From positions 3,557,501 to 3,621,500 of the forward strand of contig NZ_CP133190.1 in NCBI RefSeq assembly GCF_030913705.1: a DNA stretch of 64,000 nucleotides, given 5' to 3'. The DNA is from Anaerocolumna sp. MB42-C2 (GTDB lineage Bacteria; Bacillota; Clostridia; Lachnospirales; Lachnospiraceae). The notes under the pieces are model-generated. The model saw nothing but the letters and a program-made list of their open reading frames with translations. It searched no databases and was not told where the DNA came from. Each line of letters begins with the position of its first letter. Position 1 is the stretch's first letter. Positions 1 to 11,835 of this stretch are shown here, piece after piece. Position numbers and translations under genes: made by a program.

Positions 1-2705
<2,705 letters not shown>

Positions 2706-2789
2706 ATAAAGTGTTTGTTCATAAATACTAATTTCTATGAAATCAAGAGATTTCAGTTTGTTGGATAAGATATTATCAAATGTAGTTAT

Positions 2790-2861
2790 TCCTCGATAGC
2801 TCAATGGTAGAGCACACGGCTGTTAACCGTGGGGTTGTTGGTTCGAGCCCAACTCGGGGAG
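2790..2861 (+). tRNA. tRNA-Asn (GTT)
   Basis: Complete cloverleaf: acceptor TCCTCGA pairs with TCGGGGA through one G-U, the anticodon loop CTGTTAA carries GTT at 2822-2824, the T arm is GTTGG/CCAAC, and G is the discriminator. CCA is not encoded. It lies 84 nt after the 23S end, so it is probably co-transcribed with the rRNA operon. The 23S-tRNA spacer holds no 5S gene. Confidence 0.96.
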
Positions 2862-2933
2862 TTTTCGTTATAAGACATGAAGCCACTAATATAAGTGAAT
2901 AAATATTAATGCTAGTAGATGGGTTTTGATGCC

Positions 2934-2962
2934 TTGACGAATAAAAAATGAATTGTTATAAT
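2934..2962 (+). promoter_or_regulatory. sigma-A promoter for tRNA-Cys
   Basis: A -35 TTGACG and a perfect -10 TATAAT at 2957-2962 are separated by exactly 17 bp, 20 nt before the tRNA-Cys gene. This gives the second tRNA its own promoter besides possible read-through from the rRNA operon. Confidence 0.8.
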
Positions 2963-2981
2963 ACAATAGTGATATAGATAT

Positions 2982-3052
2982 GGCGACATAGCCAAGCGGT
3001 AAGGCATGGGTCTGCAACACCCTGATCACCAGTTCAAATCTGGTTGTCGCCT
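2982..3052 (+). tRNA. tRNA-Cys (GCA)
   Basis: Acceptor GGCGACA/TGTCGCC is perfectly paired, the anticodon GCA is at 3014-3016, the T arm is ACCAG/CTGGT, and the discriminator is T, the cysteine identity base. CCA is not encoded. Confidence 0.96.
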
Positions 3053-3065
3053 TAAATTAGAAGAG

Positions 3066-3104
3066 TCTCTAAACCTCGAAGATACTAAGGTTTAGAGATT
3101 TTTT
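3066..3104 (+). terminator. Rho-independent terminator after tRNA-Cys
   Basis: An 11-bp perfect stem TCTCTAAACCT/AGGTTTAGAGA is followed by six T. It ends the rRNA/tRNA transcript. The leftward gene at 3143 ends just beyond it. Confidence 0.9.
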
Positions 3105-3142
3105 GTTTCAAAGGCAGGAGTTTTTGAGTTCCTGCTCATTTT

Positions 3143-4969
3143 TTATACTGCTTTACTCTCGGTGTAATATTGCGCCTGTGCATTCCAAAGCTCGTAGTAT
3201 TTACCGTTTTCATCTGCAATCAATGTGTTGTGGTTCCCTCGCTGAATCAATTCACCCTCGTGGAAAACTGCAATATCATCACAAAAGCGACAGGATGACA
3301 GGCGATGGCTGATGTAGATGGCTGTTTTCTCACCAACAATTTCATTAAATTTTGAATAAATATCAAACTCTGAAATTGGGTCAAGCGCTGCGGTTGGTTC
3401 GTCAAGTAAAATAAAAGGTGCATTCTTATATAAGGCTCGTGCCAATGCTATTTTTTGGGCTTCTCCGCCAGAAATTTCTACGCCTTTGTCATAATTATTA
3501 TAGAGGTAGGTATCAAGTTTTTTCTCCATTTTTTTGTATCTTTCACTTATTCCCACTTCATGAAGTATATATTCTGCGCGTTTTTTATCTATAGCTGTTG
3601 AACAAGCAATATTTTCAGATAACTTGAAGGAATATAACTTAAAATCCTGAAAAACTACGCTGAAAAGATGCATGTATTCTTCATAGTTGTATTTCCTGAT
3701 ATCAATGCCGTTAAGTGTAATTTTTCCCTCTGTCGGGTCATACAAACGGCAAAGTAACTTTATCATTGTTGTTTTGCCACTGCCATTCATACCCACAATT
3801 GCAAGCCTTTGCCCGATATTCAGCTTCATTGAAAAGTTTTTCAGTGAATATTTATCACTGCCGGGGTATTTAAAGCTGACATTGTGAAACTCTATCAAAT
3901 AATCGTTGTCATTCCGCTTTTCAACAGGAATGGTGCCTCTGTAAAGTACATTGGGGATCTCCATAAACTCTAATGTGCTTTGTAGTCTGTCTGTTTGGTC
4001 AATAAGGATTGATAAGGAGGAAGATAAACCGAAAAAGTTGTTAGCAGTGTTATAGATTGTACCGGCATAACGAACAATATCACCAACCGGAAACGCTCCT
4101 GCAGCAGCCCTGACAATCACAAATAAATATGCCGAAACAGTTAACACGCCGTTGGATATTGCACTTATAAATCCTGACTTGATTTGGTGTTTTGTAAAGG
4201 TCTTATAAAAATGAATTAATACATTATTATCTTTATCGATATAGTCTTTTAGAATCTCACTGGTTTTATAAATTCGTGCAGTTTTTAGGATATGATTGAT
4301 TGGCATTGTCCAAAAGAAATATGCATAGTATGGGATATTAAAATTAGGGGAATTTAATAGCTCTGTAATCTTTTTCTGGATTACCTTTGAGTTTATTAAA
4401 GCCATAACCAAAGCGAAAATTAACAGCAGTAATAAAAAGATTGATGTAATATAGCCATTTCCAATCATAAGCAGAGGGATAAACATTATTACACCTATAA
4501 TAAATCCAAATAAATTATCGAGTAATAATCTTAAATAATAGGACAAATTGTAAAAGCCACTGCCCCAATTATTATCTTTCCATATTTTGGAGTTAATATC
4601 ATTTACTTTCGGGCTTTCGAGCAATTGATAGTCCATTTTTAGATATTTTTCAGCTTTGTCCATATATATTTTAGGTACAAAAACATCATTGTGAACAGAT
4701 TGAATTTTACTTAAGTAATTTTCAATAAAGCTTGCTATGAAATTAAGAACAATTGCAGCAAGCGCATACACAATAAGTGGTTTAAACGAGACTTTGGTAA
4801 TTAATCCGTTTAAAATATACGCTGTAGCAAACAAGGAAATATATGGTTTAAATGCATTAATGATTGCAATCGGAGGTAATAATATCAAAGTGAACTTATC
4901 CGTATTATACATAATTTTATAAACTTTCAATGCGCCTTTAATCCCACTGCTTTTTTCTTCACACTTCAT
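3143..4969 (-). CDS. ABC exporter half-transporter (TMD-NBD), subunit B
   Basis: A 608-residue fused half-transporter: an N-terminal six-helix exporter-type membrane domain (about residues 20-330) followed by a nucleotide-binding domain with Walker A GMNGSGKTT, signature ISGGEAQKIALARAL and Walker B/D-loop LLDEPTAALDP. All catalytic residues are present. Its ATG overlaps the stop of the upstream exporter gene as ATGA, so the two are translationally coupled and probably form a heterodimer. There is no C39 peptidase domain, so it is not a leader-cleaving bacteriocin exporter. The LytTR/GHKL pair upstream suggests it exports a signal peptide or an antimicrobial. The substrate cannot be told from sequence. 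Confidence 0.93.
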   Translation of the reverse strand: MKCEEKSSGIKGALKVYKIMYNTDKFTLILLPPIAIINAFKPYISLFATAYILNGLITKVSFKPLIVYALAAIVLNFIASFIENYLSKIQSVHNDVFVPKIYMDKAEKYLKMDYQLLESPKVNDINSKIWKDNNWGSGFYNLSYYLRLLLDNLFGFIIGVIMFIPLLMIGNGYITSIFLLLLLIFALVMALINSKVIQKKITELLNSPNFNIPYYAYFFWTMPINHILKTARIYKTSEILKDYIDKDNNVLIHFYKTFTKHQIKSGFISAISNGVLTVSAYLFVIVRAAAGAFPVGDIVRYAGTIYNTANNFFGLSSSLSILIDQTDRLQSTLEFMEIPNVLYRGTIPVEKRNDNDYLIEFHNVSFKYPGSDKYSLKNFSMKLNIGQRLAIVGMNGSGKTTMIKLLCRLYDPTEGKITLNGIDIRKYNYEEYMHLFSVVFQDFKLYSFKLSENIACSTAIDKKRAEYILHEVGISERYKKMEKKLDTYLYNNYDKGVEISGGEAQKIALARALYKNAPFILLDEPTAALDPISEFDIYSKFNEIVGEKTAIYISHRLSSCRFCDDIAVFHEGELIQRGNHNTLIADENGKYYELWNAQAQYYTESKAV

Positions 4970-6777
4970 ATTGCCTCAACCTCCTCTTTGTAATAATGGC
5001 TTTGGACTTCAAACATATACGCATAATCGCCATTTTTACTAATCAATTGGTCATGCTCGCCGCTTTCGGTTATTTTACCATCCTTTAGCATTAGAATTCT
5101 ATCACAAAACCTGGTACTTGCAAGTCTGTGAGAGATATAAATAGCAGTTTTGTTCTCTGTTAATTCATTAAATTTCTCATAAACTTCAGATTCGGCTATG
5201 GGGTCCAGGGCTGCTGTGGGTTCATCAAGAATGAGTATAGGCGCATTTTTATATAAAGCACGCGCGAGAAGCAATTTCTGCTGTTGACCACCAGATAAAA
5301 TAATACCATCATCGTTAATCACTTTAAGCATACTTGTATTTAATTTTTTGCTATATTTTTCTATTTCATCCTTAAGTCCGGCAACTTCAAGGCATTGTAA
5401 TATTTTTTCTTCAGTTTCTTTATCAGTTTTCTTAAAAGAAATGTTTTCTCCTACTGTTATAGGTAAAATACATATGTCTTGGAAAACAGCAGAAAACAAT
5501 GAATACAGGTCAGTGCGTTTAAAGGCGTTAATGTTATAACCGTTTATCAATATTTCACCGTCACTTGCCTGGTAAAAGCCGCATAACAACTTAACAATCG
5601 TAGTTTTTCCTGCTCCGTTTATTCCCACAAGAGCAACTTTTTCATTTGCTTTTATATGAAAAGACAAAGCTTCAAGAATATTCGGGGTATCGTCTGTGTA
5701 TCTGAAGCTTACATTTTTAAATTCGATATCTATAGAGCTTGAAATATTCGATATCGACAGGGGTTCTTTTGGATCAAGTTTATTTGTACATTCATGAAAT
5801 GTACGTAAATCATTTAGCCGAACATTTTCTCTGTTTATTACATTTATATTATCTACTATAGTGCTAAGCCATCCGGAGAAACTGGCTATTGCAGCCATAA
5901 ACAGTACGAAATCGGACACAGCGATCTCCCCGCTGATTACTTGCCAGATACAATAAACATAAGCGACGCCATCTCGTATAGCAGCAATTATGAGGTTTAA
6001 TGTGTTGGCGGCAAAATACCGGTTTTGTATTTCTGTTTTTACACAAATCATTTTTTCTAAAAGCTCATCTCTGATATTTAAAAACATTTGTGAAAGGTTA
6101 TATATCCGAATGTCTTTAGCTCCGGAAATATCTGACATGGCTGACTCAACATAATTAGATTTTTTATGTAAATCAGCGTCCGTCTCTCTCTTTTTCTCTG
6201 CAAAATGCTGAGCCGTTCGATTGATAAGATAACTTAGTGCAGTTAAAAAAATCAGTAAAGCCACAATTAGTATATTTAGTTTTGCAATAATTCCAAAAAT
6301 AAACACAAAGGTTATAAAACCGGAAATTAATGAAACAACAGAATTAAGTATAACTGAGGTAGCAGAATCATCACCATTTCTAACGGCAGACTGAGCTTTT
6401 TGGTACAATGTCTGCCCCTCTTTTGTTTCCATAACGGAATAGTCACAATCAAGTGCCTTAAAAAAGAGCAGACGGTTATAGACATTTCTCATGCCATTCT
6501 GAAACGGGTATTTACCATATGCGGCTATACTATTAACACACTGCACGATAATATAACATATTGAAAAAGCTCCCAGAACCCAAAGAGTATGGTTTAGTGT
6601 TTGTTTTTCCAGAACCAGTTGTACCGCCAGCTTAGGCAGATATATGCCAAATAGCGGCAATATTCCATTGCATGCCATTTCAAGAAGAATGAAAACAAAT
6701 ACTATTTTGTAATGTTTGTACACCATTTTTAAAAGATAAATAATATTGTTAATTATGCTGTGTTTCTCAATATTCAA
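4966..6777 (-). CDS. ABC exporter half-transporter (TMD-NBD), subunit A
   Basis: A 603-residue half-transporter with an exporter-type membrane domain (about residues 15-320) and an NBD carrying GINGAGKTT, LSGGQQQKLLLARAL and LILDEPTAALDP. The start is TTG at 6777, set by an AAGGAGG ribosome binding site eight nt upstream; no ATG is suitably placed. It leads the exporter pair. Unlike many heterodimeric exporters, both partners keep the catalytic glutamate, so neither ATP site looks degenerate. A paired direct repeat at 6834-6866 lies just upstream and is the likely control point. Confidence 0.93.
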   Translation of the reverse strand: MNIEKHSIINNIIYLLKMVYKHYKIVFVFILLEMACNGILPLFGIYLPKLAVQLVLEKQTLNHTLWVLGAFSICYIIVQCVNSIAAYGKYPFQNGMRNVYNRLLFFKALDCDYSVMETKEGQTLYQKAQSAVRNGDDSATSVILNSVVSLISGFITFVFIFGIIAKLNILIVALLIFLTALSYLINRTAQHFAEKKRETDADLHKKSNYVESAMSDISGAKDIRIYNLSQMFLNIRDELLEKMICVKTEIQNRYFAANTLNLIIAAIRDGVAYVYCIWQVISGEIAVSDFVLFMAAIASFSGWLSTIVDNINVINRENVRLNDLRTFHECTNKLDPKEPLSISNISSSIDIEFKNVSFRYTDDTPNILEALSFHIKANEKVALVGINGAGKTTIVKLLCGFYQASDGEILINGYNINAFKRTDLYSLFSAVFQDICILPITVGENISFKKTDKETEEKILQCLEVAGLKDEIEKYSKKLNTSMLKVINDDGIILSGGQQQKLLLARALYKNAPILILDEPTAALDPIAESEVYEKFNELTENKTAIYISHRLASTRFCDRILMLKDGKITESGEHDQLISKNGDYAYMFEVQSHYYKEEVEAI

Positions 6778-6833
6778 TTCAATCGCCTCCTTGCTAATAA
6801 AATAACATTATTTAATCATGGATGATAAAATTT

Positions 6834-6866
6834 AGCACGAAAGGTCAAGTTTCAAGCACGAAAGGT
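6834..6866 (-). promoter_or_regulatory. Paired 12-bp direct repeat, candidate LytTR-regulator site
   Basis: On the minus strand ACCTTTCGTGCT occurs twice, identically, with 9 bp between, giving a 21-bp period (two helical turns). This is the geometry of AgrA/ComE-type LytTR sites. It sits about 57 bp upstream of the exporter start and directly downstream of genes for a LytTR regulator and its kinase. The repeat is seen; the binding protein is inferred. Confidence 0.65.
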
Positions 6867-6881
6867 AAATTCTACAAAACA

Positions 6882-7556
6882 TTACAACGGCAGCATTACC
6901 TCGGTTGCAAATACACCATCTTCGTTTTGGCGATTTATATAACCGGAATACTTATCAGCGATTTTGTCTGTACGCATTAGTCCAAAGCCATGAGAGGCCG
7001 AATCCTTTGTGGAAATATAAGTTTTACCTGATTTTTTTATTTCTCCGCCAACAGAGTTTGTAACCGAAATGTAAAGCTGTTCTTTCAGTATACCTATATA
7101 AACACGAATAAACCTTTCAGTTTCATTGGGTTGTTTAAGGCAAGCCTCCATGGCATTGTCGAGCAGATTGCCAATAATCACACACAGGTCTACTTCAGAT
7201 ATATTAATATCACCTGGCACAGTTGCTTTTGTATTTACATTAATTTTTCTGGATACAGCAAGAGAAATTTTACTGTTAAGTATCGCATCGATCATTACAT
7301 TACCTGTTTTAATCATAGTATCCACCGATGTCAGGTCACGATCTAACTTACCAAGATAATCCGAAAGCTCTCCGGTCTGCCCCAGTGCAAGATGTGCTTT
7401 CATCGTCTGGAGATGATTGTGGTAATCGTGCCGCCAGCCGCGCATTTGACCATAGATATTTTGTACTTCATCACAGTGTTTGGTAATTAAATCATTTTGA
7501 AAAGCAGCAATTCTGTTGTCAATCATACGACCAAAAAGAAAATTTAGAAGTCCCAT
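6882..7556 (-). CDS. Short GHKL sensor histidine kinase
   Basis: A 224-residue kinase with the phosphoacceptor motif RHDYHNHLQ (about residues 42-50), an N box CVIIGNLLDNAMEAC and a G box HGFGLMRTDKIADKYSG, the AgrC/GHKL-type HATPase layout. It starts with a short hydrophobic stretch but lacks the five to seven transmembrane helices of AgrC-like sensors, so it has no obvious extracellular sensor of its own. Its ATG overlaps the regulator's stop as TAATG. It probably phosphorylates that regulator. The missing sensor may be normal for this short subfamily or may reflect an N-terminal loss. Confidence 0.85.
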   Translation of the reverse strand: MGLLNFLFGRMIDNRIAAFQNDLITKHCDEVQNIYGQMRGWRHDYHNHLQTMKAHLALGQTGELSDYLGKLDRDLTSVDTMIKTGNVMIDAILNSKISLAVSRKINVNTKATVPGDINISEVDLCVIIGNLLDNAMEACLKQPNETERFIRVYIGILKEQLYISVTNSVGGEIKKSGKTYISTKDSASHGFGLMRTDKIADKYSGYINRQNEDGVFATEVMLPL

Positions 7557-8269
7557 TATTGCACCCCTTTGAAATATCTAATAAATGCCTGATTAACCTC
7601 ATTGTATAACCTTCTTGACAGTGGTATGATTCTGCCGTTATCAAGAAATACATCTGTTTTGGATATGTGGCTTATATGGCTGATTCCGACAATATAGGAA
7701 CGATGACATTGGATAAAGGTTTCATCCAATAGATTTTTAAACTCCGAGATAGAAAGTTTAACATCGTAGCTATTACTTTTTGTTGTCATTACCGTTGTAT
7801 GTGCAAAACTTTCGCATATCATTATTTCGTTCATTGGTATACGGTAAGTTTGGCCATCAGAAATAAACACAATTGACTTCTGCTTATGATTTAAGTTTTT
7901 TTGTGCTTTCGCTAAAACATCAAATAGTTTTTTCTCATTTACAGGTTTTAAAAGATAGTGCAGTGCAGAAACCTCATAACCCTCAGCAATAAAATCAGGA
8001 AATCCCGTAATAAATATAATCTGCATTGATTCATTTTCACGACGTATCTGTTTTGCCAGTTCCACACCGTTCATTTTTTCCATTTCAATATCTAAAAGTA
8101 GAATGTCTACCGACTTGTCTTCCTCGTAAGAAAATAAAAAACTCTCGGCACTTACAAAGGTGCTTATATGTATTGCAGTCTCATTTTCTTTCGCCCAGCG
8201 GCAGACAAGCATATGTAAATATGCTAGTTCAGTTTGCTCATCGTCACAGATTGCAATAGTCAGCTTCAT
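7556..8269 (-). CDS. LytTR-family response regulator
   Basis: About 237 residues: a receiver domain (acidic pair in AICDDE, phosphoacceptor in LLLDIEM, lysine in LLKPV) followed by a LytTR DNA-binding domain (about residues 140-237). I place the start at ATG 8269, preceded by TGAGGA about 9 nt upstream; a longer frame reaching 8353 adds 28 residues not seen in the family. It is the first gene of the regulator-kinase pair feeding into the exporter operon, and probably binds the 21-bp-period repeat at 6834-6866. Confidence 0.92.
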   Translation of the reverse strand: MKLTIAICDDEQTELAYLHMLVCRWAKENETAIHISTFVSAESFLFSYEEDKSVDILLLDIEMEKMNGVELAKQIRRENESMQIIFITGFPDFIAEGYEVSALHYLLKPVNEKKLFDVLAKAQKNLNHKQKSIVFISDGQTYRIPMNEIMICESFAHTTVMTTKSNSYDVKLSISEFKNLLDETFIQCHRSYIVGISHISHISKTDVFLDNGRIIPLSRRLYNEVNQAFIRYFKGVQ

Positions 8270-8590
8270 AGTTGTTATCCTCAATTGATCCCCAACGGTC
8301 AGAGGTGATTTCAGTCCATCTATTAAACCTCTCTTTAATGTTGGTTTTAACATATAATACCATTTATTAATTTATATTTCAATGAATCTGTTAGAAGTGA
8401 TATGTATCAGGAAAGTTTTATAATAGAGAGTAATTAGATATTTCTTCGGCTGAACTTACTTGTTAGTTATATAATACATAAGTACAAGTACAAAAGTTAT
8501 TCAGTAAATCAATACTGTAACAGTTCTAATTAGTTTAACATAATATGGTTTGAAATAACTTATTAGTGTATTACTTGAAAGGATGGTATA

Positions 8591-9508
8591 ATGGTTCCTC
8601 CTTTTTTAAGCTATATTACATTCAATCGACTTGGCTTAACTGCAAGAAGTCTTAAATCGATTCTGGATACGCCTGAAGACTTTGAAATGCATATTATCGA
8701 CAGTAATTCAAAGGATGATACATGGGAATATATTAAGTCAATAAATGACAGCAGAATCAAGTCAATAACCCGGCTGGTGATGAATTATGGACCTGTATTT
8801 GCCCTAAATCTGAATCTTTCAAAGAGAAAAGAGAATCAGTATTTTTTTTCTGTAGACAGTGACGTAGTTATAAAAACAAAAAATTGGATTACTCTTTTTA
8901 TGGATGTTTTTAATACTTTTCCCGAAGTAGGATTATTGGGAGTTCAGAGAACCGCACCATATTTTCCGATATACCCACAGGTTATTCCGAAATCCAAAGA
9001 CAATGTTACCTATCTGGAACTTAAAAATGGGTATGTAGATGTTCTCCTGGACTTTATACACGGATGTTGTATGGGTATGAGGCCCGAATTAATAAAGGAA
9101 ATAGGATATTGGAGTGAGGAAACATGCTATGGTGATGCAGAACTTTCACCAAGAGTTGTAAATTACACCAATTTCAAAGCAGGTTTTATGAGTGATCAGA
9201 ATATGATTTCACAGATTGTTATAGATATGGCCCAGGATATTACATGTGCTGAATGTTCAATAAAGGAACAATGCAAACTGGACAAAAAGAATACGACCTG
9301 TTTTAATATTCATAGGGATTCCTATAAAAATGCTCCTTTTGTTAAAGAATTCAAGTGGAAGTACCTGGAGTTCTTTAAAGAGCTTGAAGAAGGAAAAAGG
9401 ACGGCTTATTGTGCATCCACAAGTGATAAAAAATCAATGGCTACGCATATATATAACAAAGAATGGGCAATTGAGAACTTAAATTATTATAAGAATAACA
9501 GTAATTGA
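8591..9508 (+). CDS. GT-A family glycosyltransferase with a cysteine cluster
   Basis: A 305-residue glycosyltransferase family 2-like protein. The N-terminal fold begins SYITFNRLGLTARSL, and DSD at residues 89-91 is the DXD metal/nucleotide-sugar motif. It has no membrane helices. A distinctive insertion carries C219, C222, C228 and C237 (CX2CX5CX8C), a possible zinc or iron-sulphur site that is not part of the GT-A core. The ribosome binding site AAAGGATGG precedes the ATG. It is alone on its strand, transcribed away from the exporter cluster. The acceptor is unknown; modification of a peptide or surface polymer is possible but unsupported. Confidence 0.8.
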   Translation: MVPPFLSYITFNRLGLTARSLKSILDTPEDFEMHIIDSNSKDDTWEYIKSINDSRIKSITRLVMNYGPVFALNLNLSKRKENQYFFSVDSDVVIKTKNWITLFMDVFNTFPEVGLLGVQRTAPYFPIYPQVIPKSKDNVTYLELKNGYVDVLLDFIHGCCMGMRPELIKEIGYWSEETCYGDAELSPRVVNYTNFKAGFMSDQNMISQIVIDMAQDITCAECSIKEQCKLDKKNTTCFNIHRDSYKNAPFVKEFKWKYLEFFKELEEGKRTAYCASTSDKKSMATHIYNKEWAIENLNYYKNNSN

Positions 9509-9770
9509 ATTGAGTATCTGCAGAATATTTAATAACTATATTTTAAATCATAATAATATCAGTTGAGTTTATTAATCGGTACTCAGAATAGTGTTTATGC
9601 CTAATGAAATGAATTTAAGAGAAATATAAAGTAAGAGAAGCCTATTTTTAATTCATATAATATTACTGTGGATATAATTTCTTCCTGAGAAAGATAGAAA
9701 AAATTAATCGCAAAATAATTAATAATTTGCATCGGTAATGTGAAGTAACATCCTTTATATTGAAGAAATT

Positions 9771-9800
9771 GGGAGAATATCATCAAATGATACTCTCCCC
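9771..9800. terminator. Bidirectional terminator-like hairpin
   Basis: GGGAGAATATCAT and ATGATACTCTCCC form a long stem between the convergent glycosyltransferase and flavoprotein genes. The rest of 9509-9826 is AT-rich with no supported gene; a 70-codon leftward frame there lacks a good start and family. Confidence 0.6.
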
Positions 9801-9826
9801 TAATTATTTGCAAAAGGATAGCGAAT

Positions 9827-11557
9827 TTACATCTTAGCTAAGTTTTGTCCAACCACATAACCGTAGGTGAGGCATCTGCCGTGTGAATTTCCCGGAACAT
9901 TAATCGGATAATCCACTGCATTGGCACTTCCGGCTGTATTACCTACTGCATAAAGGCCGGGGATTGGTTTGCCGTCTGAATCCAGACACTGCATATCTGC
10001 ATTGGTTATAAGGCCGCCGACAATAGCAAGTAAAGCCGGTCCTACTTTGGTAGCATAGAAGGGCCCTTTCTTTATCGGTGTTAAGAAGATCTTTTCTTTG
10101 AAGAAATCGGTGTCCTCTCCTGCTTCACACATAGAGTTATATCTCTTAACTTCAGCAAGGAAGTTTTCTTTGTTAACGCCAATTTTATCCGCAAGTCCTT
10201 CGAGAGTATCTGCTTTGAAAGCCAGACCCTGATCAATGTATCCGTCAATGGTAGCCTGTTGAGCTTTCGTATCAAATTCTGCACCTACCGGCCGAAAGCT
10301 ATCCCAGAACATTCCGCCGCCCTCAGGAAGCCCCCTTACCAAGTCATCAAGCCAATTTCCATCAAATACGGAATAGGCTACGTTGCCGCATTTTTGTGCC
10401 ATAATATTAAGAGATTTTGCCTGAACCCAGGTAGCTTCGTTAAAGAAGCGTTTTCCATCGTTATTTACGAACATAAAGGGTCCATGGAACCATGCATAAG
10501 CCTGAGGGTGAATCATAGTAGGAAGTGGTCCATCCTGCATAACCGCACCAGCCCAGATACCCATTTTATGGCCGTCACCGGTATTAACGCCGGCAGGAGT
10601 ATATTGTGATTCCACCGCTTTAAGAGCGATAGGAGCATAATAACTTAACATTTCAGAGTCAGCGGCAATATCACCGGTTGCAAGAACAACACCTTTAGAG
10701 GCATTATATCGCACATATCCATCCGCTGTTTTTACTACAGCACCTACAACCTTATCACCGTCTTTGATAAGCTGTTCGGCAGGTGCATTGAAAGCATATT
10801 CAACACCGGCTTTTACGGAGGCATTATATAAAAGTGCGACAGGTGCAAATTCACCCTCCTTAATACTGTCTCCCCCCATGATCATATGATAACCAGGTTC
10901 ATCCGGCAGGGATTTACTTCTGGAATAACCGCCCCAAATCATTACTGCACTGTGATCTGCTTCTGCCTTATCTAATAACCAGTCCATTGCTTCGCCAGAG
11001 CGGTTAAAGAAAGTTGAAATAACAGATTCGTCTACACGGCTGCCGCAGGTACGAACCCATTCGGCCTTTGCTTTTGCTTTATCAATTTTCAGACCCTGTT
11101 TACGCATAAATTTAGAATCCAGTACACCGGCACCGCCACCGCGTCCATTCCATTTCGCAGTTTTTTCGACTACGATAACTTTGGCTCCCTGCTCTGCTGC
11201 AGAGCAGGCGGTTGCAACGCCGCCAAATCCGGCACCGATAACTAATACCTCTGTATCCACTGTTTTGATAATTTTGCTTTCCGGAATAGGTTCGGGTGCT
11301 GTTAAGAAGGAGGGCTGACCGGATGTTCCCTGATAAGCAGGAATTTCTGACTTGCCGGTATCTGCTTCTGTGGCACTGGAAGTAGCATCTGCTTTAGGTT
11401 CTTTGGTTTCGCTTTTAGGTGTACAAGCCTCCAATAAACCCATGGTAGCAATACCGACGGCTCCGACGGCTGCACCCTTTAGAAAATCTCTTCTAGTCAT
11501 ACCTTTTTTTACAGGTATTTCATTCATGTCATGTGTTTCTTCTCTTTTGTTTTTCAT
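9827..11557 (-). CDS. Tat-exported FAD-dependent oxidoreductase lipoprotein
   Basis: A 576-residue flavoprotein of the fumarate reductase/urocanate reductase (FAD_binding_2) superfamily. The N terminus has a twin-arginine signal TRRDFLKG (R22-R23) and then a lipobox LLEAC (C45), so the folded, FAD-loaded protein is predicted to cross by Tat and be lipid-anchored outside the membrane. The dinucleotide motif VIGAGFGG is at about 106-113, and a C-terminal FAD segment ends in GNSHGRCLTYGYVVGQ. It has no FMN-binding domain, so electrons must come from another protein. The ATG is preceded by GGAGG. It lies downstream of tat genes, suggesting a dedicated Tat system. The electron acceptor is not predictable. 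Confidence 0.9.
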   Translation of the reverse strand: MKNKREETHDMNEIPVKKGMTRRDFLKGAAVGAVGIATMGLLEACTPKSETKEPKADATSSATEADTGKSEIPAYQGTSGQPSFLTAPEPIPESKIIKTVDTEVLVIGAGFGGVATACSAAEQGAKVIVVEKTAKWNGRGGGAGVLDSKFMRKQGLKIDKAKAKAEWVRTCGSRVDESVISTFFNRSGEAMDWLLDKAEADHSAVMIWGGYSRSKSLPDEPGYHMIMGGDSIKEGEFAPVALLYNASVKAGVEYAFNAPAEQLIKDGDKVVGAVVKTADGYVRYNASKGVVLATGDIAADSEMLSYYAPIALKAVESQYTPAGVNTGDGHKMGIWAGAVMQDGPLPTMIHPQAYAWFHGPFMFVNNDGKRFFNEATWVQAKSLNIMAQKCGNVAYSVFDGNWLDDLVRGLPEGGGMFWDSFRPVGAEFDTKAQQATIDGYIDQGLAFKADTLEGLADKIGVNKENFLAEVKRYNSMCEAGEDTDFFKEKIFLTPIKKGPFYATKVGPALLAIVGGLITNADMQCLDSDGKPIPGLYAVGNTAGSANAVDYPINVPGNSHGRCLTYGYVVGQNLAKM

Positions 11558-11626
11558 TTTAGGCCTCCATGATATGTTTTATAGATATATTTGATCTCCA
11601 TTCAGTTAATGATCAAAATATATTTA

Positions 11627-11820
11627 ATGTAAATGATAAAAAAATAATATTATGTAAATAATTAAAAGTGTAATATTAAACAAGCGATAATAGATAAGAT
11701 ATTTGCAAGAGATATGAAATAGGATATACGCAAGCGACATAGATAAATATTATTCAAACGATAAACAATAAAATATTATATACGCGCTAAAATATAATAT
11801 TACGTAAATGATCAATATAT
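11627..11820. repeat. Degenerate 24-26 bp tandem repeat, about 7.5 units
   Basis: The spacer between tatC and the flavoprotein gene is built of units of 25, 26, 26, 24, 24, 26 and 24 bp plus a partial. Each ends in ATATT or a close variant and carries a core like AAACGATA. Units begin at about 11627, 11652, 11678, 11704, 11728, 11752, 11778 and 11802. It holds no ORF. It may be a degenerate satellite or a mRNA processing/stability region uncoupling flavoprotein expression from tat expression. Confidence 0.75.
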
Positions 11821-11835
11821 TTGAGATCTATCCAA

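Noticed and set aside
9601..9813. Leftward 70-codon ORF after the glycosyltransferase
   Set aside because: No ribosome binding site, low-complexity product, overlaps a terminator hairpin.
11627..11820. CRISPR array
   Set aside because: Units are contiguous and degenerate with no unique spacers; no cas genes in the window.
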